NCBI RefSeq assembly: GCF_041261205.1
Contig: NZ_JBGCCH010000010.1
Span: forward strand, 62,001-126,000
DNA from: Catenulispora sp. MAP5-51
GTDB lineage: Bacteria > Actinomycetota > Actinomycetes > Streptomycetales > Catenulisporaceae
DNA length: 64,000 nucleotides
Direction: 5' to 3'
Shown here: positions 30,670-39,791 of the stretch, in pieces
How positions within the stretch are numbered: position 1 is the first letter of the stretch
Layout of the letters: each line of letters begins with the position of its first letter
Position numbers and translations under genes: made by a program
Notes under the pieces: generated by a model
What the model saw: the letters and a program-made list of their open reading frames with translations, nothing else
Databases searched by the model: none
Told to the model about the DNA's origin: nothing

Positions 30670-31931
30670 GCTTCGGTCTCCAGGGGCAGGACGGCCGTCA
30701 CGGCGAAGCCGTCGTTCGCCGTCGGGCCCGCGTCCAACTCGCCGTGGACCAGCGTGACCCGCTCGCGCATCCCGGCGATGCCGTGGCCGGCGACCGCGCC
30801 GAGCTCGGGATCGAGCTCCGGACCGAGCATCGGCGGCTCCGGCGAGGGTTCGTTGCGCACCTCGATCCGCACCTCCTCATCGGTGCGGGTGACCCGGACC
30901 GAGACGTCGGCGCCCCGGGCGTGCCGCCGGGCGTTCGACAGCGACTCCTGCACCACCCGGTACGCCGTGAGCCCGACCAGCGGCGGCACGTCGTCCAGGT
31001 CCCCCGAGGCGTCCCACTCGGCTCCGGCCTCCCGGACCAGGGCCGGCACGTCGGCCAGCCGGGGCTGCGGCGCGGTCTGCGCCTGCTCGGAGTCCGCGCG
31101 CAGCAGCCCGAGCAGCGTGCGCATGTCGTTCAGCGCCTCGCGGGTCACGGAGCTGATCGCCCGGAACTCCGCCTCGGTCTCAGGGCTCTGCCCGGTGATC
31201 CGGAAGGGCGCGGTCTCGGCCTGCACGGCGATCAGCGACATGTGGTGCGCCACCACATCGTGCAGCTCGCGGCCTATCCGTGCGCGCTCCTCAAGCAGCG
31301 TGCGCCGGGTGCGTTCGGTCTCGGTGCGCTCCTCCTGAACTGCCAGCGCCTGCCGGGCGTCGCGCCGGTCGTGTAGCAGCTCCACGCAGCCGATCGCGAG
31401 GGCCGATCCGCCGATCACCGAGCCGATGCTCAGCGCGAAGCTGTAGCCGGGGCGGACGGACTGCAGGAAGAGCGTCAGCAGGAAGTAGGCCGTGGCCATC
31501 TCGATGCTGCGCTGCCGGCCGACCTCCAGGCCGGCGACCACCAGCGCGGCCAGTACGCACAGCTGGCTCGACGGCGACCACGGCCACACCGACCAGGGCA
31601 GCGGCGTCCCGACGACCGAGGCAAGAGCGGCACCGGCGAACGCGGACCCGGCGAGCGTCGCGGCGAAGGCGACGATCGGATGCCGGCGGCACCACAGGAT
31701 CGGCAGGGCGCGCACAATGGCGAAGAGCCACACGTAGGAGTCCTCGGCGCCGGCCCGCCACGCACCGTGCTCCGCGTCGAAGCGCTCGTGCAGATCGGCG
31801 TACCCGAACAGGACCAGCCCGGCCACGAGGATCCCGACCGTCAGCAGCTCGGTCCGGCTGAATCCGAGCCCGTCGACGCTTTGTCTCCGTATTCGCTGCG
31901 GTCGCTGTGGTGCCCCCGGCACAGAAGTCAT
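30666..31931 (-). CDS. NarL-type sensor histidine kinase
   Basis: A 421-aa kinase with about four to five membrane segments in residues 28-190. A coiled linker (ARQALAVQEERTETERTRRTLLEERARI) leads to the HisKA_3 dimerisation domain with phospho-His in RIGRELHDVVAHHMSLIAVQAE (about 222-243). The ATPase domain (about 315-420) has QESLSNARRHARGA (N box) and VAGHGIAGMRERVTLVHGEL (G box). There is no extracellular sensor domain, so it probably senses within the membrane. The ATG at 31931 is chosen; a much longer upstream frame runs into the next gene. It is the first gene of the two-component pair. Confidence 0.93.
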   Translation of the reverse strand: MTSVPGAPQRPQRIRRQSVDGLGFSRTELLTVGILVAGLVLFGYADLHERFDAEHGAWRAGAEDSYVWLFAIVRALPILWCRRHPIVAFAATLAGSAFAGAALASVVGTPLPWSVWPWSPSSQLCVLAALVVAGLEVGRQRSIEMATAYFLLTLFLQSVRPGYSFALSIGSVIGGSALAIGCVELLHDRRDARQALAVQEERTETERTRRTLLEERARIGRELHDVVAHHMSLIAVQAETAPFRITGQSPETEAEFRAISSVTREALNDMRTLLGLLRADSEQAQTAPQPRLADVPALVREAGAEWDASGDLDDVPPLVGLTAYRVVQESLSNARRHARGADVSVRVTRTDEEVRIEVRNEPSPEPPMLGPELDPELGAVAGHGIAGMRERVTLVHGELDAGPTANDGFAVTAVLPLETEA

Positions 31932-32026
31932 GCCGATGACGGTAGCCGCGCCGCCGCCGTCGCACGTCACACCGGAGAGCCACATTCCATGCAGTGCCAG
32001 GCTCCAGGCAGTACCGGGGTAGGGGG

Positions 32027-32857
32027 TCAGTCCTGCGTCGCGGCGTCCATCTGCGCGACATCCGCCTTCGCCACGTCCATCTTCGTCACCGCCAGCACCG
32101 CCACCAGCACCACGATGACGGCCAGCAGCACCAGGCTCACCGGCCCGGTCCCCCACGCCAGGCCGCCGCGCTTGACCGAGACACCCATCCAGTCGGCGAA
32201 CGACGCGCCGAACGGCCGGGTCACGACGTAGGCGAACCAGAACGCGAAGATCCCGTTCAGCCCGAACTTGTACGCCACCGCCGGCACCGCGAACAGGACC
32301 GCGAACATCACGCCGGAGGAGAAGTACCCCAGCTTCAGCGTCGTGGCGGTCAGGTCGCCGACCGCGGTGCCGAGCGCGAACGTGGTCACGACGGTCAGCC
32401 AGTAGAACAGCTCGCGGCGCGGCGTGGTGATGCTGTGGATCGACAGCGTGCCCTCGACCCGGTACCAGAGTACGAAGATCGCGGCGAGCGCGACCGCGAA
32501 GAAGGCGGTGGACACCGTGTACGGGATCCCGAAGCCGACGTGCAGCACGTCGGCGCACATGGTGCCGAACACGCTCACCATGACGACCGCGGCCCAGTAC
32601 AGCCAGGCCGAGTACCGCGGGGCCCGGAACTGCACCCAGATCACGCCGGCCAGTACCAGCCCGGACAGCGAGACCATGATCTTCGGGTCCCACTTCTGGT
32701 TCAGGAAGTCCGAGGTGGTCTCGCCCATCCCGGTGGTGAGGATCTTGGTGACCCAGAAGATCAGCGTGACCTCGGGGACCTTGCTCAGCGTGGTGGCCGA
32801 GGCCAGGCCGCGGCGGGTGGAGCCGGCCGCGCTCCGCCCGGTCAGTTCGGTCGTCAT
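32027..32857 (-). CDS. COG4705-family membrane protein
   Basis: A 276-aa integral membrane protein with about eight hydrophobic segments. It begins with a polar region and then KVPEVTLIFWVTKILTTGMGETTSDFL (about 26-52), the hallmark of the COG4705 membrane protein family. The same KxLTTxxGExxxD pattern recurs in LGTAVGDLTATTLKLGY (about 160-176), so it seems built of two repeats. Function is unknown. It stands alone: 95 bases upstream of the histidine kinase gene on the same strand, and 92 bases after the TetR gene stop. A link to the two-component pair is possible but not shown. Confidence 0.87.
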   Translation of the reverse strand: MTTELTGRSAAGSTRRGLASATTLSKVPEVTLIFWVTKILTTGMGETTSDFLNQKWDPKIMVSLSGLVLAGVIWVQFRAPRYSAWLYWAAVVMVSVFGTMCADVLHVGFGIPYTVSTAFFAVALAAIFVLWYRVEGTLSIHSITTPRRELFYWLTVVTTFALGTAVGDLTATTLKLGYFSSGVMFAVLFAVPAVAYKFGLNGIFAFWFAYVVTRPFGASFADWMGVSVKRGGLAWGTGPVSLVLLAVIVVLVAVLAVTKMDVAKADVAQMDAATQD

Positions 32858-32949
32858 AGCGGCAGATCATCCCAGAAGCGGGGCCTGCCGAACGAGCTTG
32901 TCCGCAATCTGTTACAAGATGTAGCAGAAATTCGTCCCCGACCGCCGGC

Positions 32950-33612
32950 TCAAGCCTTCGCCCGGGGGATCCAGCGGGCCCCGAGTTCTTCGTCGGTCGG
33001 CGGCGGACCTGGCATCTCGGTGGTCGGGCCTTGCGTGCGCAGGGCATCGAAGTGCATGGCCAGATAGCGGTGCCGCAGCTCCCTGGTCCGCGCGGGGTTC
33101 GACCCGGTGATCGCGGTCAGCTGCTCCAGCAGCATGGCGATGTCGTTCAGTGCGAAGTCGGGGCGGACCACGCCGGCCTCGTGGGCCTGCTTCAGGATCT
33201 CGTCGGCCAGACCCACGGCGCGCACCGACTGGCCGTGCATCTCCGGGGTCGGGGTGAACGTCCCGGCCAGGTTCACGGTCAGCGCGTGCACGTCGGCGTC
33301 GATCACGGCGCGCACGAAGTCGGTGAACGTCTCCCAGGGCCCGGCCGTCGACGCCAGTGCCGCTTCGGCGCACTCGATGTAGGTCGCGAGGCCGTCCGCG
33401 CACAGCGTCTGGAGCAGCACTTCCTTGCTCTCATAGCGCCGGTACAAGGCGCTGATCCCGACGCCGGCCGCCTTGGCGACCGCGGAGATCGGCGCGGACG
33501 GATCGGCGACGAAGACCTCGCGCGCGGCGCGCAGGATCGCCTCGTCGTTGCGGTTGGCCTGGGCCTTTCGGCCGGACAGCGGTCCGGTCCGGGGAGCGGG
33601 CTGGGTCGTCAT
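32950..33612 (-). CDS. TetR-family transcriptional regulator
   Basis: A 220-aa TetR protein. The N-terminal helix-turn-helix (about 20-65) reads NDEAILRAAREVFVADPSAPISAVAKAAGVGISALYRRYESKEVLLQTL. The C-terminal ligand-binding part is helical. It is divergent from the epoxide hydrolase gene. Two sites of the form GGAA-N7-TTCC lie between them, and a third partly matching site precedes the gene at 40729. It most likely represses the hydrolase and itself until an unknown ligand binds. Confidence 0.92.
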   Translation of the reverse strand: MTTQPAPRTGPLSGRKAQANRNDEAILRAAREVFVADPSAPISAVAKAAGVGISALYRRYESKEVLLQTLCADGLATYIECAEAALASTAGPWETFTDFVRAVIDADVHALTVNLAGTFTPTPEMHGQSVRAVGLADEILKQAHEAGVVRPDFALNDIAMLLEQLTAITGSNPARTRELRHRYLAMHFDALRTQGPTTEMPGPPPTDEELGARWIPRAKA

Positions 33613-33633
33613 GGTCCCAGGCTAGCACTTGAA

Positions 33634-33687
33634 CGGAATGCTTTGTTCCGCTAGTCTCGACCCTAGAACGGAACAAGAGATTCCGTT
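33634..33687. promoter_or_regulatory. Two TetR operator candidates
   Basis: CGGAA-N7-TTCCG at 33634-33650 and AACGGAA-N7-TTCCGTT at 33667-33687 share the same spacing, with centres 35 bases apart (over three helical turns). They fill the region between the divergent TetR and epoxide hydrolase starts. Confidence 0.78.
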
Positions 33688-33706
33688 CCGGATTCGAGGA
33701 GCAGCC

Positions 33707-34846
33707 ATGACCGCCCAGCAGATACAGACCGTCCAGCAGATACAGCCCGCGCAGCAGAGCACCGCCGTCCGTCCGTACCGCGTCGAGATCCCCCAGGCCG
33801 ACCTCGACGACCTGCGCGAACGCCTGGACCGGACCCGCTGGACCTCCGTGCCCGACGGCGCCGACGGCGAGTACGGCACCGCCCTCACCCGCGTGCGCCG
33901 CCTGGCCGAGTACTGGCGGAACGGCTTCGACTGGCGGGCCTTCGAGGCCCGGCTGAACACCCACCCGCAGTTCCTGACCGAGATCGACGGCCAGGACATC
34001 CACTTCCTGCACATCAAGGCCGGCGACCCGAACGGCACGGCGCTCCTGCTCACGCACGGCTGGCCGGGTTCGCAGGCCGAGTACCTGGACGTGATCGACC
34101 CGCTGACCGCGGCCGGCTACGACCTGGTGATCCCCTCTATCCCGGGATACGGCTTCGCCGGCCCGACCACCGAGAGGGGCTGGAACCTGCACCGCACGGC
34201 GCGTGCGTGGGTCGAGCTGATGGCCCGGCTGGGCTACGAGCGCTACGGCGCGGTCGGCAACGACGGTGGTTCGATGATCTCGCCCGAGGTCGGCCGGCTG
34301 GACCCCGAGCACTGCGTCGGGGTGCACGTCACGCAGCTGTTCTCGTTCCCGTCCGGCGACCCGGCCGAGCTGGCCGGCATGACCGATGAAGAGAAGAAGG
34401 CGGTGGAGACGCTGCAGTGGTTCTGGGAGAACATGGGCTCCTTCAACCAGGTGCAGTCCCAGCAGCCGCAGACCCTGGCGCACGCGCTGTCCGACTCGCC
34501 GGCCGGCCTGCTCGGCTGGAACGTCCAGCTGCTGCCGGAGAACCTCGACGACGACTTCGTCCTGGCGAACGTGGCCACCTACTGGCTGACCGGCACCACA
34601 GGCTCGGCCCTGCGCTTCTACCGCGAGATGGCCCTGGACGCCGAGCGGCCCGACGGCCCCACGACGGTCCCCACCGCGCTGGCCGGCTCGGCGAACGACT
34701 TCTTCGGCATCCGCCGTTTCGCCGAGCGCGACCACGCGAACATCGTGCGGTGGAACGTGTACGAGACCCCCGGCCACTACACCGCGCACCAGGCCCCCGA
34801 GGTGCTAGTGCGCGACGTCGTGGAGTTCTTCGGCGCTCTGGGCTGA
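33707..34846 (+). CDS. Epoxide hydrolase (alpha/beta hydrolase, EHN domain)
   Basis: A 379-aa epoxide hydrolase. The N-terminal EHN domain (about 20-130) has VRPYRVEIPQADLDDLRERLDRTRW and EYWRNGFDWRAFEARLNTHPQF. The hydrolase core has HGWPGSQAEYLDVIDPL (oxyanion hole, about 119-135) and the nucleophile Asp in GAVGNDGGSMISPEVG (about 185, in the GNDGG elbow). The catalytic His is likely in PGHYTAHQAPE (about 358-368). This is the microsomal/soil-type family that opens epoxides by an enzyme ester. It is probably controlled by the divergent TetR. The 3' end overlaps a convergent transporter gene by 42 bases. Confidence 0.93.
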   Translation: MTAQQIQTVQQIQPAQQSTAVRPYRVEIPQADLDDLRERLDRTRWTSVPDGADGEYGTALTRVRRLAEYWRNGFDWRAFEARLNTHPQFLTEIDGQDIHFLHIKAGDPNGTALLLTHGWPGSQAEYLDVIDPLTAAGYDLVIPSIPGYGFAGPTTERGWNLHRTARAWVELMARLGYERYGAVGNDGGSMISPEVGRLDPEHCVGVHVTQLFSFPSGDPAELAGMTDEEKKAVETLQWFWENMGSFNQVQSQQPQTLAHALSDSPAGLLGWNVQLLPENLDDDFVLANVATYWLTGTTGSALRFYREMALDAERPDGPTTVPTALAGSANDFFGIRRFAERDHANIVRWNVYETPGHYTAHQAPEVLVRDVVEFFGALG

Positions 34847-36172
34847 GTCCGCGGCGGACATCGAGACCGACCGCGTCTCGCGCGCGAAGTACAGGGCGAC
34901 GATGGTCACCACGGCCGCCAGCCCCATGTACAGCACGAGCCACGCGGAGGTCTTGCCGCCGTTGTGCTGCAGGATCGCCACCGCGATCAGCGGCGCCGGC
35001 GCCCCGGCCGCGACCGAGGCCACCTGGTAGCCGATCGAGGCGCCCGAGTAGCGGACCCCGGTCGGGAACATCTCGGCGAAGAAGGCGGCCTGCGGGCCGT
35101 ACATCAGGCCGTGGAAGACCAGGGCGACGGTGATCGCGAGCACGGCGAGCGGGTACGACCTCTGATCGACCAGCGTGAAGAAGATCGGCGTCCAGATCCC
35201 GATCCCGACCGCCCCGGCCAGGTACACCGGCCGCCGCCCGACCCGGTCGGACAGCATGCCGAACACCGGGATGAGCACGGTCTCGACCGCCGCGCCGATC
35301 ATCACCGCGTCCAGGCCGAAGGACTTCGACAGCTTCAGGTGCTCGGTGATCCAGGTGACCGAGAAGGTGGCGACCAGATAGAAGGAGATGTTCTCGGCCA
35401 TGCGCGTCCCGAAGGCGATGAGGATCTCGCGCCAGGAGGTGCGGAACACCTCCAGGACCGGCAGCTTGGGCGGCGCGCTCGCCTTCCTGGCCTGCGCGGC
35501 CCGGAAGGCCTCGGTCTCGTTGAGCGACTTGCGGACCCAGACGCCGACCAGCAGCAGGATCGCCGACAGGCCGAAGGCCAGCCGCCAGCCCCAGTCCAGG
35601 AACGACTTCTCGCTCATGTTCTGGGACAGCAGGATGAGCACGCCGGTCCCCAGCACCAGGCCCAGCGGCGCCCCGGCCTGCGGCCACGAGGCCCAGAAGC
35701 CGCGCCGGGACTGGTCCCGCTCGGCCACGATCAGCACCGAGCCGCCCCACTCGCCGCCGAGTGCGAAGCCCTGGACCATGCGCAGCGTGGTGAGCAGCAC
35801 CGGGGCCCAGACGCCGATCGAGTTGTAGCTCGGGACGAACGCCATCCCGGTGGTGGCGATCCCCATGATGATCAGGCTGACCATCAGCGTCTTCTTGCGC
35901 CCGACCCGGTCGCCGATGTGGCCGAAGACCACGCCGCCGATCGGCCGGGCGGCGAAGCCCAGCGCGTAGGTGAGGAACGACAGCAGCGTCGCGGTGAGCG
36001 GATCGCTCTTGACGAAGAAGACCTTCGGGAAGACCACGGCGGCCGCGGTGCCGTAGAGGAAGAAGTCGTACCACTCCAGGGTGGTGCCGACCATGGACGC
36101 GCCGACGACTCTCCAGACGGAGTCGCCGGCGCGTTCGGGTATCGAGCTCGAGGTGGTGGGGGAATCCGTCAT
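34805..36172 (-). CDS. MFS metabolite:H+ symporter (MHS/ShiA-like)
   Basis: A 455-aa major facilitator with 12 predicted membrane segments. Signatures are GTTLEWYDFFLYGTAAAVVFP (about 28-48), the loop GHIGDRVGRKKTLMVSL (about 86-102) and QGFALGGEWGGSVLIVAE (about 130-147), all typical of the metabolite:H+ symporter group (proline/betaine, shikimate, alpha-ketoglutarate). The substrate cannot be named. It converges on the epoxide hydrolase (42-base overlap) and lies 40 bases downstream of the DHA2 exporter gene on the same strand, so readthrough from that operon is possible. Confidence 0.92.
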   Translation of the reverse strand: MTDSPTTSSSIPERAGDSVWRVVGASMVGTTLEWYDFFLYGTAAAVVFPKVFFVKSDPLTATLLSFLTYALGFAARPIGGVVFGHIGDRVGRKKTLMVSLIIMGIATTGMAFVPSYNSIGVWAPVLLTTLRMVQGFALGGEWGGSVLIVAERDQSRRGFWASWPQAGAPLGLVLGTGVLILLSQNMSEKSFLDWGWRLAFGLSAILLLVGVWVRKSLNETEAFRAAQARKASAPPKLPVLEVFRTSWREILIAFGTRMAENISFYLVATFSVTWITEHLKLSKSFGLDAVMIGAAVETVLIPVFGMLSDRVGRRPVYLAGAVGIGIWTPIFFTLVDQRSYPLAVLAITVALVFHGLMYGPQAAFFAEMFPTGVRYSGASIGYQVASVAAGAPAPLIAVAILQHNGGKTSAWLVLYMGLAAVVTIVALYFARETRSVSMSAADSAQSAEELHDVAH

Positions 36173-36212
36173 GCAGGGAACAATGGGGCACTACTTTCCG
36201 TTGTGATATGGC

Positions 36213-37763
36213 TCACATGACCACAGTCGCGCGCGGTGTGGTGTCGCTGGTCAACACCGGGCCCACGCCCTCGCCGTCGGTCGGCGCCGTCGGCGGCTTG
36301 ACGTCCCGCAGCACCGCGAACGACATCACCGCCGCGGCGATCACGCCGACCGCGCCGGCGATGTAGGCGATGGACGCGGCGTGGGTGAAGGCGTGCTTGG
36401 CCGAGTCCAGCAGGGCGGTGTTCCCGGTGCTCTTGGCGATGCCGTAGGCCTCGCCGAGCGAGTGGCGCGCGGTGCCGGTGACCTGCGCCGGCATCGCCGC
36501 GGTGAAGCGGCTGGCCACCACGGTGCCCATGATCGCCACGCCCAGGGCCGCGCCGGTCTGCTGCACCGTGTCGTTCAGCGCCGAGCTGACGCCGGCGTGC
36601 TCCGGCGGGACCGAGCCCATGATCGCGGTGATCGCGGCCGGCATGGCCAGGCCGGAGCCGGCGCCGAGCAGGAACAGGCCGACGAACAGCTTGGTCAGGC
36701 CGTCGTCCACACCCAGGTCGGCCAGAAGCCCGAAGGCCGCCGCGCAGATCAGCAGGCCGACGACCATCAGGGGACGGTTGCCGAACTTCATCCCCAGGCC
36801 GGCGCCCAGGGTGTTGAAGATCAGCGCCGCGACGGCCAGCGGGATGAAGCACAGCGAGGCCTTCAGCGCCGAGAAGCCGAGCACGAACTGCAGGTACTGC
36901 GTCATCACCAGCAGCAGGCCGCCGTTGCCGATCTGCACCAGGGTCAGCGAGAACGAGCCGCCGGAGAAGTTCCGCTGCTTGAACAGGTGCAGCGGCACCA
37001 TCGGCTCGGCGATCCGGGTCTCCCAGATCCCGAAGGAGACCAGCGCGACCAGGGCGAGCGCGGAGGCGGCCAGGGTGCCGGGCCGGGTGAAGCCCTTCGG
37101 GAGTTCGATGATGACCCACACCAGCGAGGTCAGGCCGACGATCGACAGGACGGTGCCCAGCGGGTCGGGCTTGCGCCACGGGCCCTTGCTCTCCGGCATC
37201 AGCACCACGGCGGAGATGATCGCCAGCACCGCGATCGGGATGTTCAGCAGGAACACCGAGCCCCACCAGAAGTGGCTGATCATCACGCCGCCCAGCACCG
37301 GGCCGCCGACCAGGCCGACCATCGCCACCACGGTCCAGGCGGCCATCGCCTTGCGCCGCTCGGCCTCGTCGGTGAACACGGTGATCAGGATCGACAGCGT
37401 GCTCGGCATCAGCAGCGCGCCGCCGACGCCCATCGCGACCCGGGCCGCGATCAGCTCGCCGGGGTTGCTGGCCAGGGTCGCCACCGCCGAGGCGATGCCG
37501 AACACCGTGAGCCCGATGATCAGGACCCGGCGCCGTCCGAACCGGTCGGACAGGCTTCCGGTGGTCAGCAGCAGGCCGGCGAACACCAGGATGTAGGAGT
37601 CGAGCACCCACTGGATGTTCTGGGCGCTGGCGTGCAGCGACTCGGTGAGCGCCGGCACCGCGACCGTCAGGACCATGTTGTCCACGACGAGGACCAGCGT
37701 GGCCAGGCACAGCACGATCAGGATGAGCCAGCGCCGCCGGCCGCCCATGGTCGTCTCGGACAT
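36213..37763 (-). CDS. DHA2-family (EmrB/QacA-type) MFS drug exporter
   Basis: A 516-aa exporter with 14 predicted membrane segments. Motif D1 is LVVDNMVLTVAVPALTESL (about 24-42), motif A GSLSDRFGRRRVLIIGL (about 71-87) and motif C-like GLVGGPVLGGVMI (about 150-162). It pumps drugs or other hydrophobic compounds out with the proton gradient. AGGAGG lies just upstream of the ATG at 37763. It is divergent from a TetR gene, with two palindromic operator-like sites between them, the classic repressor-pump layout. Confidence 0.94.
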   Translation of the reverse strand: MSETTMGGRRRWLILIVLCLATLVLVVDNMVLTVAVPALTESLHASAQNIQWVLDSYILVFAGLLLTTGSLSDRFGRRRVLIIGLTVFGIASAVATLASNPGELIAARVAMGVGGALLMPSTLSILITVFTDEAERRKAMAAWTVVAMVGLVGGPVLGGVMISHFWWGSVFLLNIPIAVLAIISAVVLMPESKGPWRKPDPLGTVLSIVGLTSLVWVIIELPKGFTRPGTLAASALALVALVSFGIWETRIAEPMVPLHLFKQRNFSGGSFSLTLVQIGNGGLLLVMTQYLQFVLGFSALKASLCFIPLAVAALIFNTLGAGLGMKFGNRPLMVVGLLICAAAFGLLADLGVDDGLTKLFVGLFLLGAGSGLAMPAAITAIMGSVPPEHAGVSSALNDTVQQTGAALGVAIMGTVVASRFTAAMPAQVTGTARHSLGEAYGIAKSTGNTALLDSAKHAFTHAASIAYIAGAVGVIAAAVMSFAVLRDVKPPTAPTDGEGVGPVLTSDTTPRATVVM

Positions 37764-37819
37764 TTCCCCTCCTCCTGGGACGCGGTCCGGGTTCCCGGGT
37801 CGCGTACACCGTTCGCATC

Positions 37820-37896
37820 TGCGCACAGTGTGCGCGTCGATGGGAACACCGTACGCTGATGCGCACAGCGTGCGCAACAGCGAACAGCGTGCGCAC
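37820..37896. promoter_or_regulatory. Repeated GTGCGC/GCGCAC dyads between DHA2 exporter and TetR
   Basis: GCGCAC-AGT-GTGCGC at 37821-37835 and TGCGCAC-AGC-GTGCGCA at 37860-37876 are perfect dyads with the same 3-base centre. A half site GTGCGCAC follows at 37889-37896. Centres are 40 bases apart. They lie in the divergent promoter region of the two genes. Confidence 0.8.
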
Positions 37897-37908
37897 TTCT
37901 GAGCTATC

Positions 37909-38736
37909 GTGGAGGGCGTGGACAACGACACCGACGCCTCCGAGACCGGCACCGACGCCGACGACTCCGACGTCACCGCCCCGGCCCCGGCGCTGAACTC
38001 GGTCTGGACCCGGCCCCAGCGCCGGCCGAAGGAGCAGCTCACCCGGGAGCGCATCGTCGCCGAGGCGGTCGCGCTGTTGGACGAGGAGGGCATCGAGGCG
38101 CTGAGCATGCGCACCCTGGGCCAGCGGCTCGGCGCCGGCGCGACCTCGCTCTACCGGCACGTGGCGAGCAAGGACGAGCTGATCGAGCTGGTGACCGACG
38201 AGGTCTACGGCGAGCTGGACGTCCCGGAGATCACCGATCCCGCGAGCTGGCGGCTGGCCCTGCACGTCGTCGCGCACAGCCTGCGCGAGGTCGGGCTGCG
38301 GCACATGTGGCTGATGAACGTGCTGGGCCAGGTGGGGCTGAACTACCTGGGCCCCAACGTCGTCGCCGTGACCCAGCGGAGCCTGGCCGTGCTGACCACC
38401 GCGGGCTTCGACGTCCACGAGGCCGCCCGGGCGATGAGCACGGTGTCCTCCTACGTCATCGGCATCACGTCCGCCGAGGCCGGATGGCTGTCGGCCCTGC
38501 GCCGGCAGGGCATGAGCGAGCAGGAGTGGTACCGGTCCGTGGGCCCGCAGATGGCGGCGGCCGCCGGCGACGCCGGTTTGGCGGAGGTCTACCTGGACGA
38601 GCTCAAGAAGGACCCGGACGAATCGCGCATGACGAACTTCGCCTACGGGCTCGACCTCATCCTGGACAGTCTGCAGGTCCGGCTCACCGCCAAGCTTGTG
38701 GCTGACGAGAAGGCACAGGCCGCCGGGTCTCAGTAG
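37909..38736 (+). CDS. TetR-family repressor with TetR_C domain
   Basis: A 275-aa regulator with a disordered acidic N-terminus (about 1-32). The helix-turn-helix follows (about 45-90: TRERIVAEAVALLDEEGIEALSMRTLGQRLGAGATSLYRHVASKDEL), then a C-terminal TetR_C (TetR class II) ligand domain. This subtype usually controls the adjacent pump. It is divergent from the DHA2 exporter with dyads in between. GTG 37909 is used; a GTG three codons later is equally possible because the ribosome site GGAGGG lies between them. Confidence 0.9.
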   Translation: MEGVDNDTDASETGTDADDSDVTAPAPALNSVWTRPQRRPKEQLTRERIVAEAVALLDEEGIEALSMRTLGQRLGAGATSLYRHVASKDELIELVTDEVYGELDVPEITDPASWRLALHVVAHSLREVGLRHMWLMNVLGQVGLNYLGPNVVAVTQRSLAVLTTAGFDVHEAARAMSTVSSYVIGITSAEAGWLSALRRQGMSEQEWYRSVGPQMAAAAGDAGLAEVYLDELKKDPDESRMTNFAYGLDLILDSLQVRLTAKLVADEKAQAAGSQ

Positions 38737-38747
38737 GCTCCTCTGCT

Positions 38748-39773
38748 ATGTCGGACGAGCCGTTGCAGTTGCCCCATAACCGCAACAACGCGGTCACCCG
38801 CGGCGTGTGGCGCGGCCGGGACGGTCTGATCCACAAGGTCCTGACCCATCGCCGCACCGACGCCCCGGCGCGGTGGGCCTCGTCCGCCGAACCCCGCTTC
38901 TGGAACTACTGGCGGCGTGAGGCGGACGTCTACATTAGCGGCCTCCCGGAGCGGCTGGGCCTGGGCGCACCGAAGCTCGCCGAGCTGCGCGAGCTGCCCG
39001 ACGGCGATCTGGAGCTGGTCCTCGAGGACGTGCCCGGGACGCACGGCGGCGACCTGACGCTGGAGGACATCGCGGCGGTCGCCTTCGCGGCGGGCCGGGC
39101 GCAGGGCGCGGAGCCGCAGCCTTCCGAGCCCTGGCTCAGCCGCGGTTTCCTGGCGGACTACAGCACCACCCGGCCCGCGGACTTCTCCCTGCTGGAGGAC
39201 GAGCGCGCCTGGGCACTCCCGCTGATCGCCCGGCACTTCCCACCGGACCTGCGCGAAGCCCTGGTCCGCCTGCACCGCAACCGCGAACGCCTGCTGACGG
39301 TGATGGCGCGCCTGCCGCGCACGGTCTGCCACCTGGATGTCTGGCCGAACAACGTGATCCGGCGCCCGGACGGCACCGTGGTGCTGCTCGACTGGGCGTT
39401 CACCGGCGACGGCGCGGTCGGCGAGGACGCCGGGAACCTGGTGCCGGACAGCTTCTTCGACTGGCCGCTGCGGCCGGGCTTCGCCGAGCACCTGCCGGAC
39501 CTGGCCACCGAGGCCTACCTCGAAGGCCTGCGAGCGGCCGGCTGGTCCGGCGACCCGCGGACGGCGGTCCTCGGCATCCGGGCCTCGGCGGTCAAGTACG
39601 ACTGGCTGATGCCCTGGTGCCTGCGAGCGGCGCTCGACGACTCGCACCGCGCCTACGGCAGCGGCGAGGCCGTCGATCCCGATGTGCGCTACGAGGCGCG
39701 CGCGGCCGGTCTGGCGATCTGCGCGCGCTGGGCCGACGAGGCGGTCGAGCTGGCGGATGCGCTGGGGCTGTAA
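38748..39773 (+). CDS. Aminoglycoside-phosphotransferase-fold kinase
   Basis: A 341-aa APH-fold protein. The N-lobe is short; the catalytic loop CHLDVWPNNVIRRPDG (about 196-211) contains the Asp and Asn, and LLDWAFTGDGAVGEDAGNL (about 214-232) is the metal-binding and following segment. It phosphorylates a small molecule, unknown here; close relatives are annotated only as phosphotransferases. It starts 11 bases after the TetR stop and may be cotranscribed with it. The catalytic residues are present, so the enzyme should be active. Confidence 0.88.
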   Translation: MSDEPLQLPHNRNNAVTRGVWRGRDGLIHKVLTHRRTDAPARWASSAEPRFWNYWRREADVYISGLPERLGLGAPKLAELRELPDGDLELVLEDVPGTHGGDLTLEDIAAVAFAAGRAQGAEPQPSEPWLSRGFLADYSTTRPADFSLLEDERAWALPLIARHFPPDLREALVRLHRNRERLLTVMARLPRTVCHLDVWPNNVIRRPDGTVVLLDWAFTGDGAVGEDAGNLVPDSFFDWPLRPGFAEHLPDLATEAYLEGLRAAGWSGDPRTAVLGIRASAVKYDWLMPWCLRAALDDSHRAYGSGEAVDPDVRYEARAAGLAICARWADEAVELADALGL

Positions 39774-39791
39774 GGCTTTCTGTGCCTCCTC

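Noticed and set aside
30666-33047. A 793-residue frame extending the histidine kinase upstream
   Set aside because: The extra 370 residues lie antisense or out of frame to the COG4705 gene. The membrane segments begin properly after ATG 31931.
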